Source: Xylogone sp. PMI_703 (lineage: Eukaryota; Ascomycota; Leotiomycetes). From it: 64,000 nt of DNA. Each line of letters starts with the position of its first letter. Position 1 is the first letter of the stretch. Location: the NCBI GenBank assembly GCA_021399445.1, contig JAJTUQ010000001.1, positions 7,874,001 through 7,938,000 on the forward strand, given 5' to 3'. Positions 24,132 through 36,300 of the stretch are shown here, one piece after another. Below the pieces are notes generated by a model, which saw only the letters and a program-made list of their open reading frames with translations, was not told the origin of the DNA and ran no database searches. Both the position numbers and the translations under genes were made by a program.

Positions 24132-24482
24132 CTACAACTCAGAAGTAGGTACGTCGTCTACTTTTTTCAACCATTTGAAAACGGAATTACGCTGCCTTTC
24201 TAGTAACACTTTGAGGTGCTGTCGAGATTCCCTCTCTTCTGAATCTATGGCTTGATAAGAATTGCCGTACTTGTGCTGATACCTTGACAGCCAGTCTAGG
24301 TCTGCTAATACAAGCTTAGCCATTGCCGGATAGTTGCAAGTGTCATAAAGTTCTTTCTCCCTGTAATGTGCGATGGTGTTTCTCTTTCCGTAATACAGTA
24401 TTTCCCAAAGTAGCTGATCTCCACTGATTGTCCCCGCCTGCTCTACCGCTTCGCCAGAGGCACAAGGCGTACCTTCCTCCGC
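24132..24482 (-). pseudogene. Coding relic: 116-codon open frame without start
   Basis: On the minus strand a 116-codon frame runs from just after a TGA at 24483-24485 to a TAG at 24132-24134. Its composition is protein-like: SGDQLLWEILYYGKRN, IAHYREKELYDTCNYPAM, KLVLADLDWLSRYQHKYGNS, ERESRQHLKVLLERQRNS, VFKWLKKVDDVPTSEL. No ATG lies near the left end of the conserved-looking part (the first Met is at 24323), and no flanking exon could be found. It may be the last exon of a lost gene, or of a gene whose 5' part was replaced. I do not recognise the family. Confidence 0.4.
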
Positions 24483-24601
24483 TCACCTCACACACTCAAC
24501 GGACGTGACGTACCTTCCCTCCTTCCAAACCGAACCGAGCTATATAGTCCCTTTTAACAGAGCAGCAAACTAAGTCGCCTCAACTCGGACAGCGGGTACG
24601 T

Positions 24602-24787
24602 AATGGTTCAGTGGTAGGGCGCGAGAGGGGACGCCCCCTCGCGCCCTCACCATTGAATACATTCGTATAAAGTCCAGAGCTCTGAGGTGACCTCAAAACC
24701 GGCCCGGCCTAGGCTCGGCCTACCCGGGACGGTTTTATCCAGTCACCTCGCGCCCGCAGCGAGGTGGCTGGGGTTTTGCTCTTTTTT
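24602..24787 (+). ncRNA. GC-rich element with three strong stem-loops and a T-run; possible pol III RNA or SINE-like element
   Basis: Hairpin I, 24602-24654: left arm AATGGT...AGGGCGCGAG pairs with CTCGCGCCCTCACCATT. Hairpin II, 24684-24749: GAGGTGAC pairs with GTCACCTC (8 of 8), AAAACCG with CGGTTTT, CCCGG with CCGGG. Hairpin III: CACCTCGC (24744-24751) pairs with GCGAGGTG (24759-24766), using the same bases as the closing stem of hairpin II. TGGTTCAGTGG at 24604-24614 fits a tRNA A box, but no B box or cloverleaf was found. A T6 run follows at 24782-24787. The surrounding 5 kb is AT-rich by comparison. Transcription, and strand, are inference. Confidence 0.4.
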
Positions 24788-27700
24788 ACCTTGCTTTCTT
24801 TATTTTTATTCTTTGCTTCTTTTGATTTTTGGTATTTCTTTCGGTAGAAAATGGCCTTTTGTGACTCAAAAGGCGAGAGAGAAGCGAGGAGGGATTGTGT
24901 GGTACCGATGGTTTTTGGATAGTTGGGGTTGCGTCATCGTGGATAACTGTAGGCTGTAATTAGAGCCTAGGCAACAGGGACGTTATTTTGCGCAGAAGCA
25001 GAGCTCATATGTTTCCCCAGCTGTTCAGTGTTGGAGCTGATTGCTTCTTGGGATCAACTCTGAAAGCTGATCTGAATCATTAATGACAATGGTGATGGTA
25101 GAATGTACGCATGCTCAACTTGGCTGGGTTAAAAGAGCATCAGAGCATAGAGGGGTTTCTTGTTCATCTTGATGAGCGACGATCTACTTAATTCACCCTA
25201 ATCTCCTGTCACTGATTCACTTTTCTCAGTGAGGAGCTAGACACTTGGCTTTGCTTCTTGATAGGAAGTTAAGATCGCACGGGACGATCCGTTGCCACCA
25301 ACAGGCGTCAGTAGTTAGACGCCACCCACAGAGACTACATGAACTTCAGAAGGAAGGATTCTGATGAGAAGTAAAATAAATAGAGTTATTTTATGAGTGA
25401 TGAGTGAATTTTAAATAAAATGAAATATCTTTGTAGTAGGCCTTAGACGGGTTATTATTCTTTGCTTTGTAAAAGAAAAAGGGAATAGAACAGGGGGGAG
25501 ACGTCGATGAAGAGAGAAAGTAGTAATAGGTTATGATGTGCCTACTATTGCTCATCTTGTGACAAGATCTGAATTCACTGTCATCAAAGTTATTGTGCGC
25601 GCTTATGAATCAATGCCGTTGGCTTCTGAAGAGAACAAAAGAAGTCACTTCTTACCAAGGCATTGTCACGCATATGTAATGGTTTCAATACTGTAACGTG
25701 GGAGATAAAGCTGCAGCTATGGCTTTGGCCAATCAATGCTCACCAACGTAGTTCCGCACAATATTGACAAAAGTGGTATAATCCCGTTACGAATTCGGAT
25801 TTATTGATTCAGATCTTCCCAAGAACTAGTGTCTTCACACTTCTCCAAGTGCAGCAGAATGAGTGAATTTTACCGCCTAGAACGTTCCATCACGAGTGAA
25901 TGGAACTTTCAAAGGATGTTTGTTCTCCAATTGGCCTGTGTTGACTCGGCAGTTTCACAGATGGGATTCTGAAGCAGGAGGTGATAAGGAGTCATGACAA
26001 GAAGTGTTACTTGCAGAAATTCTTTCCTGATACATTGGCATTCACATCACAATGTTTGGCGCTTATACAACGCATATCTGAGTATCAATGCTGCGTTGAG
26101 TGTGAGAAACACCATGTGTGATATCAACTTGCCAGTATCTCAGGCGAATAAAATGAGCCGATTTATGGAACGATGGAGAGAAGGGGCAGAATGAGAGGTT
26201 GCACGGCGGCAAACACTTGATGGATTGCTTAATGATCAGCAGTGTTGTTGTTAATGTGCTCGGCTCTGGCGCGATTATTGATTTCTCTCACTTATCAAGG
26301 TCACATTAGAAGCTGTCGATATTGAGTTGGTCCAGCGCTTCGATCTGTGCACATCTTCCCACTAGCGAGATCCGATGCAATGGACAATCCAGGACCGATG
26401 CCAGTGCAACACTGCAACTCATGATGGAGTGATTGCCATCGTCCCGAGCGCTTGAAGAAAGCCCTAAAGCGGAAGTCCAACCCGTGAGAAGCTACAATAC
26501 AGAGGGTAGAGTTGCAGAAGGCCCGCCGAGGAGGGAAAGGGGGAGGGCAGCTCGTAAAAGCGCGATGATGAATACAAGACTTGGCTTGTGTTGAGGGGTG
26601 TGGGGTAGCAGCAGCAAGCCATGAACTGTGCTGTGGCACCGCACGGGGGGTACGGGAAGACTGGGTACAAGTACGGATATACAGGACAGTGCCGGTACAA
26701 GTAAGCGGGAGCCTGGCAGCCTCGTTATGGCCTGACGTTGATCCAGGCTCTTCTCGGCTGCTGCTAGGGCTTCGAGGGTTTGCAGGGCCGCGAGCACAGG
26801 CGGCCACTGAGAAGACCGCCTTAGTCGCCCAGTCAAAAGCTTCACACAGCAGACGTGACGGGCACCGTGCAGCACATCACAATCCCCCTCTGCACGCCCC
26901 CATCCCACCAATGGACGCCGCCATCACTCAATTTCCCCCTCGTGCAGCGAACCACAGTGCTGGGAATTCGGAATTTGCGTGATTCACCATGGTTTTTGCA
27001 TGCGTGAATAAACCATATTATTTGGCTGCTCAGTGGCGGCTTGGCATCGCAGGGAGCAGGCTGGGGGAACAGAGAACAGATTTACGAACGCTACATATCG
27101 TCCTCCACCAACAACGGCCTGCCATGCGTGAGATACTGCAACATCGGCACGGCTGGGAACAGTGAAGGATGGAGGAGTAACACCACTATATGGTCACACA
27201 GTTGGGGAATGTAACAAAAACGCCCCTGCTCCAGCTCGGTGATCCGCTGTTGGGTGATGGGTGCGTGCGAAAAAGAGGTCCAGCTACAACAAATCCAACA
27301 TCAGCCCGGCTGCCCAATGGCCACCAACGGAGATCCTGGCGGATTGCTGGTGTGAGATGGAGGATCATGAATCGCACCGAACGATGGACACACCAGGAAC
27401 CACCAAGAGTGCCGTACCACCAGGAGACCACCAAAGAGACAGCAAAGAACCCCCAAGAACCACAAAGGACGTGTGACGATCCTCAACCTCCGGCTCTGCG
27501 GTGGATGCACCGGGCTGGTCTCTTGGTCACATCTCTTCTCCCTTTGAGCCTTTTCACCCAGAGCACCAGCGCCGCATGGGGTAAAGGCCGGACAGGTCGG
27601 AGCAACAGAAAAGAGCGAGAGGCGCGGTGCCACCGTATCGATAGGGACGGAGAAGCCATAGCGTAAGGAAGGAACAGGGGTGGGAATGGCCCGGAGGCCC

Positions 27701-28262
27701 GTCAGCGGCCTGAGCCCAAGCTTTGACGATCACCAATCAAGCGTCCTCCACGGTCCGTCGCTCAAGGGCAGATTCCCACCTTGATTGCTGCTTCGGGCCT
27801 AGCAGCTGCGGTGTGCTTGAGGCGAACTGTCCGGGGTCCCTGGCAGCTGCTGTTGGTGCGTGTTTGCCGTTCTTTCCTGTGCAGCCAAAGAAGCAAGGGA
27901 AAAAGCAAGGGCAACAAGAGAAGCTAGCATGCAGCAACACAGCATTGGCCCATGCGGAGAGATCGCACTCAACACAGGTCATTTGTCGTATATTAGTCCC
28001 CATATATGTCGGACGGGGTGGGAGTCCTTCTCTCGGTCTTGGTCTTGGTTCTTCGAGCTCTTTTGTTGTATATATCTCATCCTCTGGCTTTCCAGATGAG
28101 CATTCCCGTGCTCTCTTCGTAAATCCCCAGGCTTGCTTTGGCTCTTTGCTTAGGCATATCTGGGAAAGTCCCATCTCAGTGTTAGTGTTTTGATATCGGG
28201 GTCTCCGGCCCATGCTCCTCAACCTCGCCTTTGGGCTCTAGCTACACAGCTCGACTCCAAAA
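24788..28262. other. Long intergenic region upstream of the 12-Cys membrane protein gene
   Basis: Nothing coding was recognised. 24790-26300 is AT-rich and may be decayed repeat DNA. 26300-28262 is GC-richer with overlapping open frames on both strands, as usual for GC-rich non-coding DNA, and probably holds promoter and long leader of the gene at 28263. Confidence 0.5.
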
Positions 28263-29707
28263 ATGTATACGCTTCTCGCACCAACCCTTCTTATTGCTGC
28301 TGCATTGCAGGCAGCTCCCAGCCGGGCGCTCTGGGCAAACACGAACACGCAGTGCGCGGCGCAGTGTGGAAATGTCTTAGCAAGTACTTCGGGCGAGGAG
28401 ATCCCTTGTACCATTGAAGACTACTCGGCTGGTACCGGTTATGGAGGTTTCGGTGGCTCTCTGGGACCGACTTTTACCTCGTGCATCAATTGTCAACTCT
28501 CCAGCAACCAGACGGATCCTGAGTCTGGTCGGACAGATCTCGAACTTGGTCTTTGTAAGATCCTAGTTTCCTGAAGCTTTGATTATAGACGCAAGGCTAA
28601 TCTTCCCTCTTAGATAATCTACGATACGCAGTCAGCTGGTGTGTCTTTGGATACCCGAACAATACTGCTGTTGGATCCAATCCATGCAGCACGAGGTAAG
28701 TGTTATATTTCCTTGCTACACGCAGACCAATAGACTAACGGGTTATCAGTCGAGCCTGTGGTCTGGAGCAAGCTGCTTTTGAGTTTGATGGCCTATCACA
28801 AAACACTACTGCTTATGGCTACTGTGCCGACTGGTACTCCTACGAACTGGTGAACTGCCAGTCCTGTCTGGCAGTAAACACCGACGAGTACTACTTAAAT
28901 AACTGTGAGTTTCTCGCTTCAGGCTATAGATATTCCAACGCAAGCTAACTTCAACTCGTAGTTGTTACTGTTCTAGAGGCAGGATGTGACCAAAAACCTA
29001 ATCCAGGCTCTCTCCTCTCTATTCAAGGGACTGTGTTCTCGAATATCCCCGTCAACATCACCACTCCAGGCTTAACTCCATCCGGACTACCATCCTCCGG
29101 CCACGGTCCATTATCACTAGGAGGGAAGGTTGGAATTGTCGTGGCAGGTGTAGTCGCGATTCTAATGGTCACTGGGTTCTGTATCGTCTGCAGAGGCAGG
29201 AGACGCCGCAGAGCCGAAATAGCCCGCCACCAGAGAGAAAGTGGCTACGTCAAGTGGTACCAGGAGCAGCAAATGCAAGCTCATGGCGGAGGAATGAGCA
29301 GCGGAAACGTCAGTGCCGGAGGGTTTTTCGACAGTCCACAGAGTCAGCAACCATTACATCATGGACGGCCGTGGGCAGAACGTCATATCGAAGACGAATC
29401 TCCTGCAAGTGCCATGGGCGAGAAGGCCTATTTCAGTCCATACACGAGCCAATACTCTAGTCCTATCTCGGCTCAAGATATGGTGCAGGGAATGCAGGAT
29501 TGGCCGATTGATAGGAAAGGCAGTATTAGCGGATATGGAGATAGAGATCGGAAGGAGCCGGAGCCCGAACCTTTTGGTGAGAGAATTGAGTTACAGGAGG
29601 TCAAGCATGCGAGCCCGCCACCAGTGCTGGTACAACCCGGCCCCGGAAGGACGTTTTTGCGAACTGCTTTGGGTGAAGAAGACGTGAAGAGGGGAGATGC
29701 GATATAA
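28263..29707 (+). CDS. Type I membrane protein with 12-Cys ectodomain (paralogue A)
   Basis: Exons 28263-28554, 28614-28695, 28750-28904 and 28962-29707 encode 424 aa. A signal peptide (MYTLLAPTLLIAAALQAAPS) is followed by an ectodomain of about 200 residues with twelve cysteines in the order CAAQC, IPC, CINC, SWC, NPC, RAC, GYC, CQSC, AGC, and several N-x-S/T sites. A Pro/Ser/Gly linker leads to a single membrane helix at about residues 233-253, directly followed by RGRRRRR. The cytosolic tail (about 165 residues) is disordered, rich in Ser, Gln, Gly and acidic patches. This is the layout of fungal cell-surface sensors. The convergent gene at 31511-33339 encodes the same arrangement. The function is not known. 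Confidence 0.85.
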
Positions 29708-31510
29708 ATGTCTCATGGAGGAATCAAACTCCAGAGAATAGGTCATCATTTATTTACGTGAGCTGAGACACAATGCTCGGACTTTATGATTGTGTTATTT
29801 GAGCGGGAGTTAGGGAACTAAACGGATATCCTTGCATGGGATAATCTACGATGGATACATTGTCTCTTTTGTGTATATCTTTTCTTTTGCTTTTCGTGAC
29901 GGCCGAAGGAATATCATGAGTTTCGAGTGTCAGTGAGCCTTGGATAAAAAAGCTGGGACTTTTTTTACAAGGACACAGAATGGAAGAGGCCAATGGGTCC
30001 AGGAGGAATGTGCATATTTTACTTATATACCCCCCAACATTGTTTTCCTTTTATTTTTTCTTATGTATCTAATTTCTCACGAAGGATGGATGGACTGGAC
30101 TGGGCATATCCGCAGCGCACACATACTATATAATTACCACCAGGGAGTAGTTCTTGTTGGATACAAGCACATATATACATACACATACATATACACTCCT
30201 TGAAATAATACACAGTTAAAACTGCATGCAACATTTCATTTTTCATTGAAGACAATGCAAGAGCCGTACTGTAAGACGTGCCGTCTAGAATCAAAGACTC
30301 GAGCAGTGATTGGCCCCACGTGCTCTGCTTTGCCCCCTTTTCACATCGCAGATCAGCTCCCAGCTAGTACAGCGTGCACTCTGTACTACCACCACCAACA
30401 CTGCTGCTGCTACGGCTACCTGTCTACACGCCTAGTGCTCGTGGTACAACGGCTTTGGCCACTGTGGACGATACTGTAATTACTGTACTACCACACTGGG
30501 CAGGCAGACAGGCAGATAGGCGGACAGGCAGGTACATGGCTCAGTAGGGTAGTATCTAGACAACCAAGAAATCCATTGAATAAAACGCCCCTGAAATGCA
30601 CGTGTGCGTGTATATGTGTATGCTTTGTCTGGCTTTGACATAGATCCGTCTGGATCTTCTATATCCCTTACTTCCTTCCTTCCTTGCTTCCTACTGTGAC
30701 CTCGACGGTCCCAGTGCGTTTCTTCTCTTTCCTGGATACAACGTGGCGAGGAAGAAGTACGGCGTGGATGGGGTATCCGAGGGATCCGGAGGGGACGCAA
30801 GGGGTACGGGCATCTCTTTGTGTGGCGAGAGTGAGGGATTGGAGGATTGGATTGGATGGCGTGCCTGATGATGGAGAGTGGATGGATTGGATAGGTTGAT
30901 GGGAGGAGTACATCTTACGTGAAGGATTTGCGGTTCTGTGCCTGCGTACGTTCCAAGGCTGCGTCTATGATTTATATCTCGTGTATAGAGTACATAGTGA
31001 TATGTACTGCGTAGTAAAGTTCGAGAGCGGATTGTACTCTTGTTTTTAAATCGCTTTACAGTGTATATAAATCTCCACAGTACATGCACGGATTTGAGAG
31101 AGTTAAGCTTGAGCTTAGTAGATTTCTACTCAACACCACCATCTTTACCTCCTCCTCAAGGAGAGTGGGTATACTGTAACTAGCTACCTATTCCAAAAAT
31201 GTAGCTAGATTGGCCTGTGAAGACCCAAAAATTTGGACTCGTAAAATTTATACAAATGAAGGTGTAGAAGGAAAAAAAGACGGGTTCTGCATCGTGCAAA
31301 AACTCCGCCCAAAGATACTCAACTCCTCTCGGAGCGTTAAAAATAATCAGTTTGGTCCACCCACAGATATAAGTACTCCTGAAAATAAAGATCCCGTGGA
31401 TAATATCCCGCCCCTTAGTAGTCCTGAACACCGAACAAGAAAAAAGCCGACCCAAAAAGATAAAAGAGTTTGCGTCAAGTGATCCTCCCGGATAGTTTAT
31501 TTGTGTTGAA
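29708..31510. other. Convergent intergenic between the two paralogues
   Basis: 1.8 kb between the two stop codons. Contains simple repeats (CATA/TATA words 30160-30200; GGCAG/ACAGG words 30497-30535) and TACTGTA words (30473-30490, 31170-31178). No gene seen. An open frame at 31210-31482 (+) is not recognisable. Confidence 0.55.
30497..30536. repeat. Degenerate GGCAGACA/GGACAGGCA tandem repeat
   Basis: About 40 bp of GGCAGGCAGACAGGCAGATA-type units. Confidence 0.7.
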
Positions 31511-33339
31511 TTAGTAGTCTCCCGGCCATTGCTCGGGTCCACTGTCCACGCTCTGTGGTGTGCGAGTGTGTTGCATCTCCATTCTCTGTCCCTCTGCCTC
31601 CCACCGTTCCCTGTCGCCCATGTTACTCTCGTATCGGCCTTCAGCTCTGATCATCGGACCGGATATCACGAGCGGAGGGGCATTCTTCTTTGATTTAGAG
31701 GATAATAGTCCCTTCATACTGAAGGAGCGCCCGACTTTCTGAGACTGCTGGGATGGCTGAGTGGGTTCTTGTGATTGTGTATATAGACCCCTTGGATCAT
31801 ATACATTTGTCCTTGGAGGTAGTGGTGTGTTTAGGTTGCTTGCATCCCAATTATTTCCAGCCACGGGTTGAGAGATTGTCGTCATGATACTTGAAGGTGT
31901 GATTAGTGGAGGAGGTGAGTATTTAGGTTCAGATTGCGTGTAGCGGTTACGAGAGAGTGTGCGTGACGGTGGTGGTCCTAGCTGGAAGTTGGGACTCGTA
32001 GCTGTAGTAGCGGTGCTGTTGCTGGCACCAGGGAAATCCTTGGGTGAAATTTCGGCTGACCGGTAAGTGTCGAGTTGGTAGTTTTCTGCTATTGTATTGG
32101 TGGTTGCTGGTGAAATCGGGCTACCGTGAGGAATATAAGCTTGATGGGTAGGCATCTGTGTAGCGGAGTATTCGGGAGGTTGGGTGCTTGTCCGATGAGC
32201 GTGTGCATCCACAAAACTGTTAGGGCTCTGCGAAGCATATGTAGGCCCTGTATTCATAGAATCTACCTCCTTGTTGGTGATAACAGAACCACGGTAAGGC
32301 TTGATAGTAAAGCCAGGACTGTTTGACGGAGTGGCATAGGAACCATCATTTGGAGCGGTAATGTTTAGAGCACCAAAACGGGGATCCAAGGGAGATCTCA
32401 ATGCCTTCAGCTTCTTCCGATTACGAGCCTTGCGGAAGCAAATAAGGAAGATCCCGCAAGCTAAAATGACGGCACCAACGACACCAACAACAATGCCAAT
32501 TATGGCACTTTGGCCGAGGCCGTGATGCTTGTGCTTAACTCCAGTATCACCGGGGAAGGTTATATTAACTGGAGTTGTAGAGAAGAGAGAGCCTTGTAGC
32601 CCAATAACAAGGGAAGATGATGGACGTTGGGTACATCCCGCTTGTAAGGCTGTAAGGACTATAGAATAAACTGTTAGCTTCTACTGACTGATAGTTTGCG
32701 ACTTTAGATAGTAAACGGTAAACCTACAGTTTGCAAGGTACTGCTCATCGGGAGTCTCTTGCAGACAGGACCTGCAAGCAGTCAAGGACGAGCCCATAAT
32801 AGCATTGTCGTCGGCAGTGCAGTATGAAAACTCCGACAGGTTATCTGCATCGAGGTTGCCATTTTCGAGAGCCGTCTGCAGCGGAGCACAAGAGAAGTCA
32901 GTGAAGCAAGGAGAATCCACGATCTGGTCCGTGGTGTTGGCGAAATTGAACAGACACGAGTCTAGAGCAAATCGGAGGTTGTCTTGGTTGCAGTACACAT
33001 ATCAGTATGATGAACATTGCTTGTTGTTGTTGATTCTACAAGGGAAGAGATAGCCTTACAGAGAAACCATGATTGATCACTCTCCCCTGACTCATGAGCG
33101 GTGCTGTTTCGAAGACAGTTCACACATGACTTGAATTTCTGGCCAACAGTAGATGTGTCGTAAGATGAGTCAGTGCAAGCTATCTCGCTGCCGTAGGTAT
33201 TCGAGACGTTGGGGTCGGATGGGTCTTGCGTAGGGTCGTTCAAGCACACCTCAGCGCATGGTGAATTTGGGGTGACCTGCAAGGCAGAGGCCTGGTGTGT
33301 GATGGCCACAACAATCGAGAGGGTCCGTAGGATGGCCAT
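31511..33339 (-). CDS. Type I membrane protein with 12-Cys ectodomain (paralogue B)
   Basis: Exons 33060-33339, 32728-32982 and 31511-32658 encode 560 aa. Signal peptide (MAILRTLSIVVAITHQASA), then an ectodomain with twelve cysteines spaced as in paralogue A: CAEVC, IAC, CVNC, DSC, SPC, FSC, SYC, CRSC, AGC. Shared segments include WFLYNLRFAL against GLYNLRYAV and FSTTPVNIT against FSNIPVNIT. A membrane helix at about 230-252 is followed by RKARNRKK. The 300-residue cytosolic tail is Ser/Thr/Pro/Gln-rich and disordered. Intron 1 and the last intron have the same position and phase as in paralogue A; A has one extra intron between them. The two genes are therefore an old inverted duplication. 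Function unknown; a surface sensor or adhesion role is inference. Confidence 0.85.
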
Positions 33340-36300
33340 TGTTGGTTCATCTAATTACAACAGGATGGAGGTCGCTCCTTGGTCGATGGTGTCTCACCAT
33401 CGGACTGCAATTGTTGGAAGTAATCAGCCCTCAGCCTCGTTGGAGAGAGACAACGTTGGTGTACTGAGGCATATAACTAGTCTATCAAGACTAGATTCCT
33501 CAACGAATATAAATGAGACAACTCAAAGAGCAGAAAGATCACCAATAAAGCTGCTCAATCTCTCACTCTCTCACTTGCAGAGACACAAGTGATGATGATG
33601 GTGATGATGATGAAGAAGTGGCTTGGGATGGGAGGAGCTAGCAAGATATATGAAGAGAAGAGAAGCTGGGCGTTTCTGCGCCGCCCGGCAGTGAACAATG
33701 GGTGCACACACAAGAAGACAAGAGATTTCTACTGCTACTTGCTGCTACCTGCGGCTGCAGCTGCCTCCAGCGAAGGGGCTCTGCTCCCTGGCGGTACCAC
33801 CTCAGCAGATTCTGTGTTGGAAGATACACGAGCGGGTTTTGCCTCTCATCCTGCCTGGTGACATGCCCGTTTGTACCGCCTGTGCCCCAGACTCGCAGGC
33901 CTCAACCACTCACATCGCTGCTCGCCCTCTTGACGGCTACCGACTGACTGGCTTGTCGCCCGGACCCAAGCTGTCGGGTGGCGTGCGGTCGGCTCATTGC
34001 TCTTTGCGGCTGGATCATGCTGCAGAGAGGATGTCGAGCAGCGTCGACTTTCCCCGACGGCTGAAAACGATTGTGTTTGCAGAGAAAGTGCAGGTTTGGA
34101 GCAAGGGCAGAGACATTATGGAGGGGCAGGGGGGCAGGGACCAGGGGAGGGGCAGAAGCACGCAACGATCCGGGGAGAGCCAGAAGGTGGTGGGTGCGGC
34201 CTTTGAGCTTGCTGAGTGGATGTTGCAACGGCGTGGTGTCAGTGGTGGACCCTCCTGCAGGGCTGCGTCAAGCGACGCCAATCAGCGCGAGAGTTAGGCG
34301 CTGGAATGCATTTTCCCGTCGGCTGCACACCCTCTCGCAGGCGGGGCCAAACAAACCAGATCGCTTAATTGCACTTTGGGGATCGAGTCGATGGTCAATC
34401 ATCCCTCAGCTGCTGTGTCACTCAACCACGGCTCCTTTCAGCTAGACGGGGCCCGAGGGAGCTGTGCCTTTATCAACAGGCAATTGCCACATGAGAGAGT
34501 CCGGAACAGCCGGGCTATCGTGAGCAGTATTGAAGGGCATAATCAATCACACGTGTTGAATACTGGAATTTCGTATGCTTCGAGATGCACGTGCTTGCTG
34601 CGTCTAATTCATATCGAAAGCCAGGCGAGGCGGTTGCGCTTAATGTGATAGTGGCTTGCAGGCCGATTGGGGGTGCAATGCAATGCTGATTTGCTTGATC
34701 ACCGCGGCAGCGTTACTCAGTAAGCTCAATTGTGACGGCGAGCGCGGAAGCGGAGAAAGAGAGAAGCATTCTCAGCCCTCCCCAGTTGACGTTACAGTGT
34801 TCCTTTGGAGCCTCCCCAAGATCCGCTGGAGGTCGTACTCGCGGCACCAGCGCTTGATGCTCTTAACCATAAAGCACGAGCGGGGCACGAATCGAGATCA
34901 GTGCGAATCACTCAGTGATACGTAGTCGCGGCTCCATAGTAGTTCCTCTACTGAGGCGCAGGCGCATGAATGATGCGGCCCAAGCCAACAAGCGCGAACC
35001 ATTGTTCAATGTGGCAGTCTCATCCGATGATGTTGGGTGTCTGTTGGCTATGTCGTCGACTCTGCTGTTACGGCCGAAATACGGCAACATCGGACCATAT
35101 TGCATGCCATGTCTGGATGTCTTTGGTTGTTGGATCCCCAAAAAGCAAAGGTGATGGGAATCACAGTTGAGGTTCCTGCATACCCGTGATACAGCACCTT
35201 GGGCGAATCTCGAGAGAAAGGTGCCTTGTCCTACTCGTCTACTCGACGCGACTCTGGACCGAACCTTGACCGAGAAGAAGCTAGTGCCGCAGGGCAGAAA
35301 ACGGGTATCTGCAGTTGGTCTTTTAGCGTGGGTATGATTCTGTGATTAGTCAACCTCCATTGGTCGTGCCTGGTCTGGCCACTCGTTGAGTCGTTCGGCA
35401 CCGGAGGGGCCTGGATTGTTCGGCCGTTGTTCGATGTAACATGTTGGTCCCTTACAATCTACTATGGAACCAACATCGCAACTTCTGTCGGACTCCGGAG
35501 GTTATCTACCTACTGCATTCATTAGGCAACTCTTGCACTCTTGTTCTCCACCATAGCCACTTTGTCTTCCTGGTCTATTTGTCCAGGGCATTCGTGTTCA
35601 AGTCAAGGGCTTGTTCACTCAACCCGGAAGGTGGTCTCTTGCATCACCATCATCACGCATTATGCTTGGTCATAGTCACCAACACTTGACGGGTCGCTGT
35701 ACTGCGAATGTTCTGCTCGCTCTGGAAACCTGTTGGTCGGCCGTCAGAATGTTGGTGATATGCCTTACAGCGTCGCTTTATCATTGTTTTCTGGTGTCGA
35801 ATGCTTGAACAGAGCACTTCAAGTGCTCATGCATACATAATGGCATTATCACATCTGTGCGGTCTATCGTCCAAGGTCACATACCTTTGTATTGCTAGAG
35901 ACGCTTTTGCCGCAATAGATGATGGGCTTCCCCACCGCTCCAACACTACAGCGATGAGTTTATGTCCGGTCGCCAGCAATTTAGTTACGCCTATGTCAGG
36001 TTTTCTATCATAGGAGACTTATGCTTAACTCATCATATGCGCATTCTTAGGAGCATGCATTTTTCTAGGTAATAGCAATGTCTATTGTCTGAGCATTGGG
36101 CATACTCCGCATGTCCACCCTCTGGATACGCAAACTAAACAGCGCTTAAGGCTAAATACCCATAGCCACTTGAAAGCCACTCGAAAGCCGAGGTCGGGGG
36201 ACTTGCGGTCACTTTCCAGGAGTTGCCGCGATGGACGCAAGGCGCGCTCTGTCTACCATTCAGGTTATGAGTCCGGGCACCATTACACTGATCCCATCAA

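Noticed and set aside
24604..24614. tRNA gene suggested by the A-box-like TGGTTCAGTGG
   Set aside because: No B box (GGTTCGANTCC) and no cloverleaf within 100 bp; kept only as part of the structured element.
26301..27736. Many overlapping open frames on both strands upstream of 28263
   Set aside because: Both strands open at once in GC-rich DNA; no family signal, no consistent start or splice pattern.
32343..32401. Start codon of paralogue B at 32401
   Set aside because: That frame begins at a TTG; the real exon runs upstream to the acceptor at 32659 and joins the signal-peptide exon.
33698..34445. Plus-strand frames of 124-199 codons
   Set aside because: Overlap with minus-strand frames of similar length, no conserved motif, promoter position of the minus-strand membrane protein.
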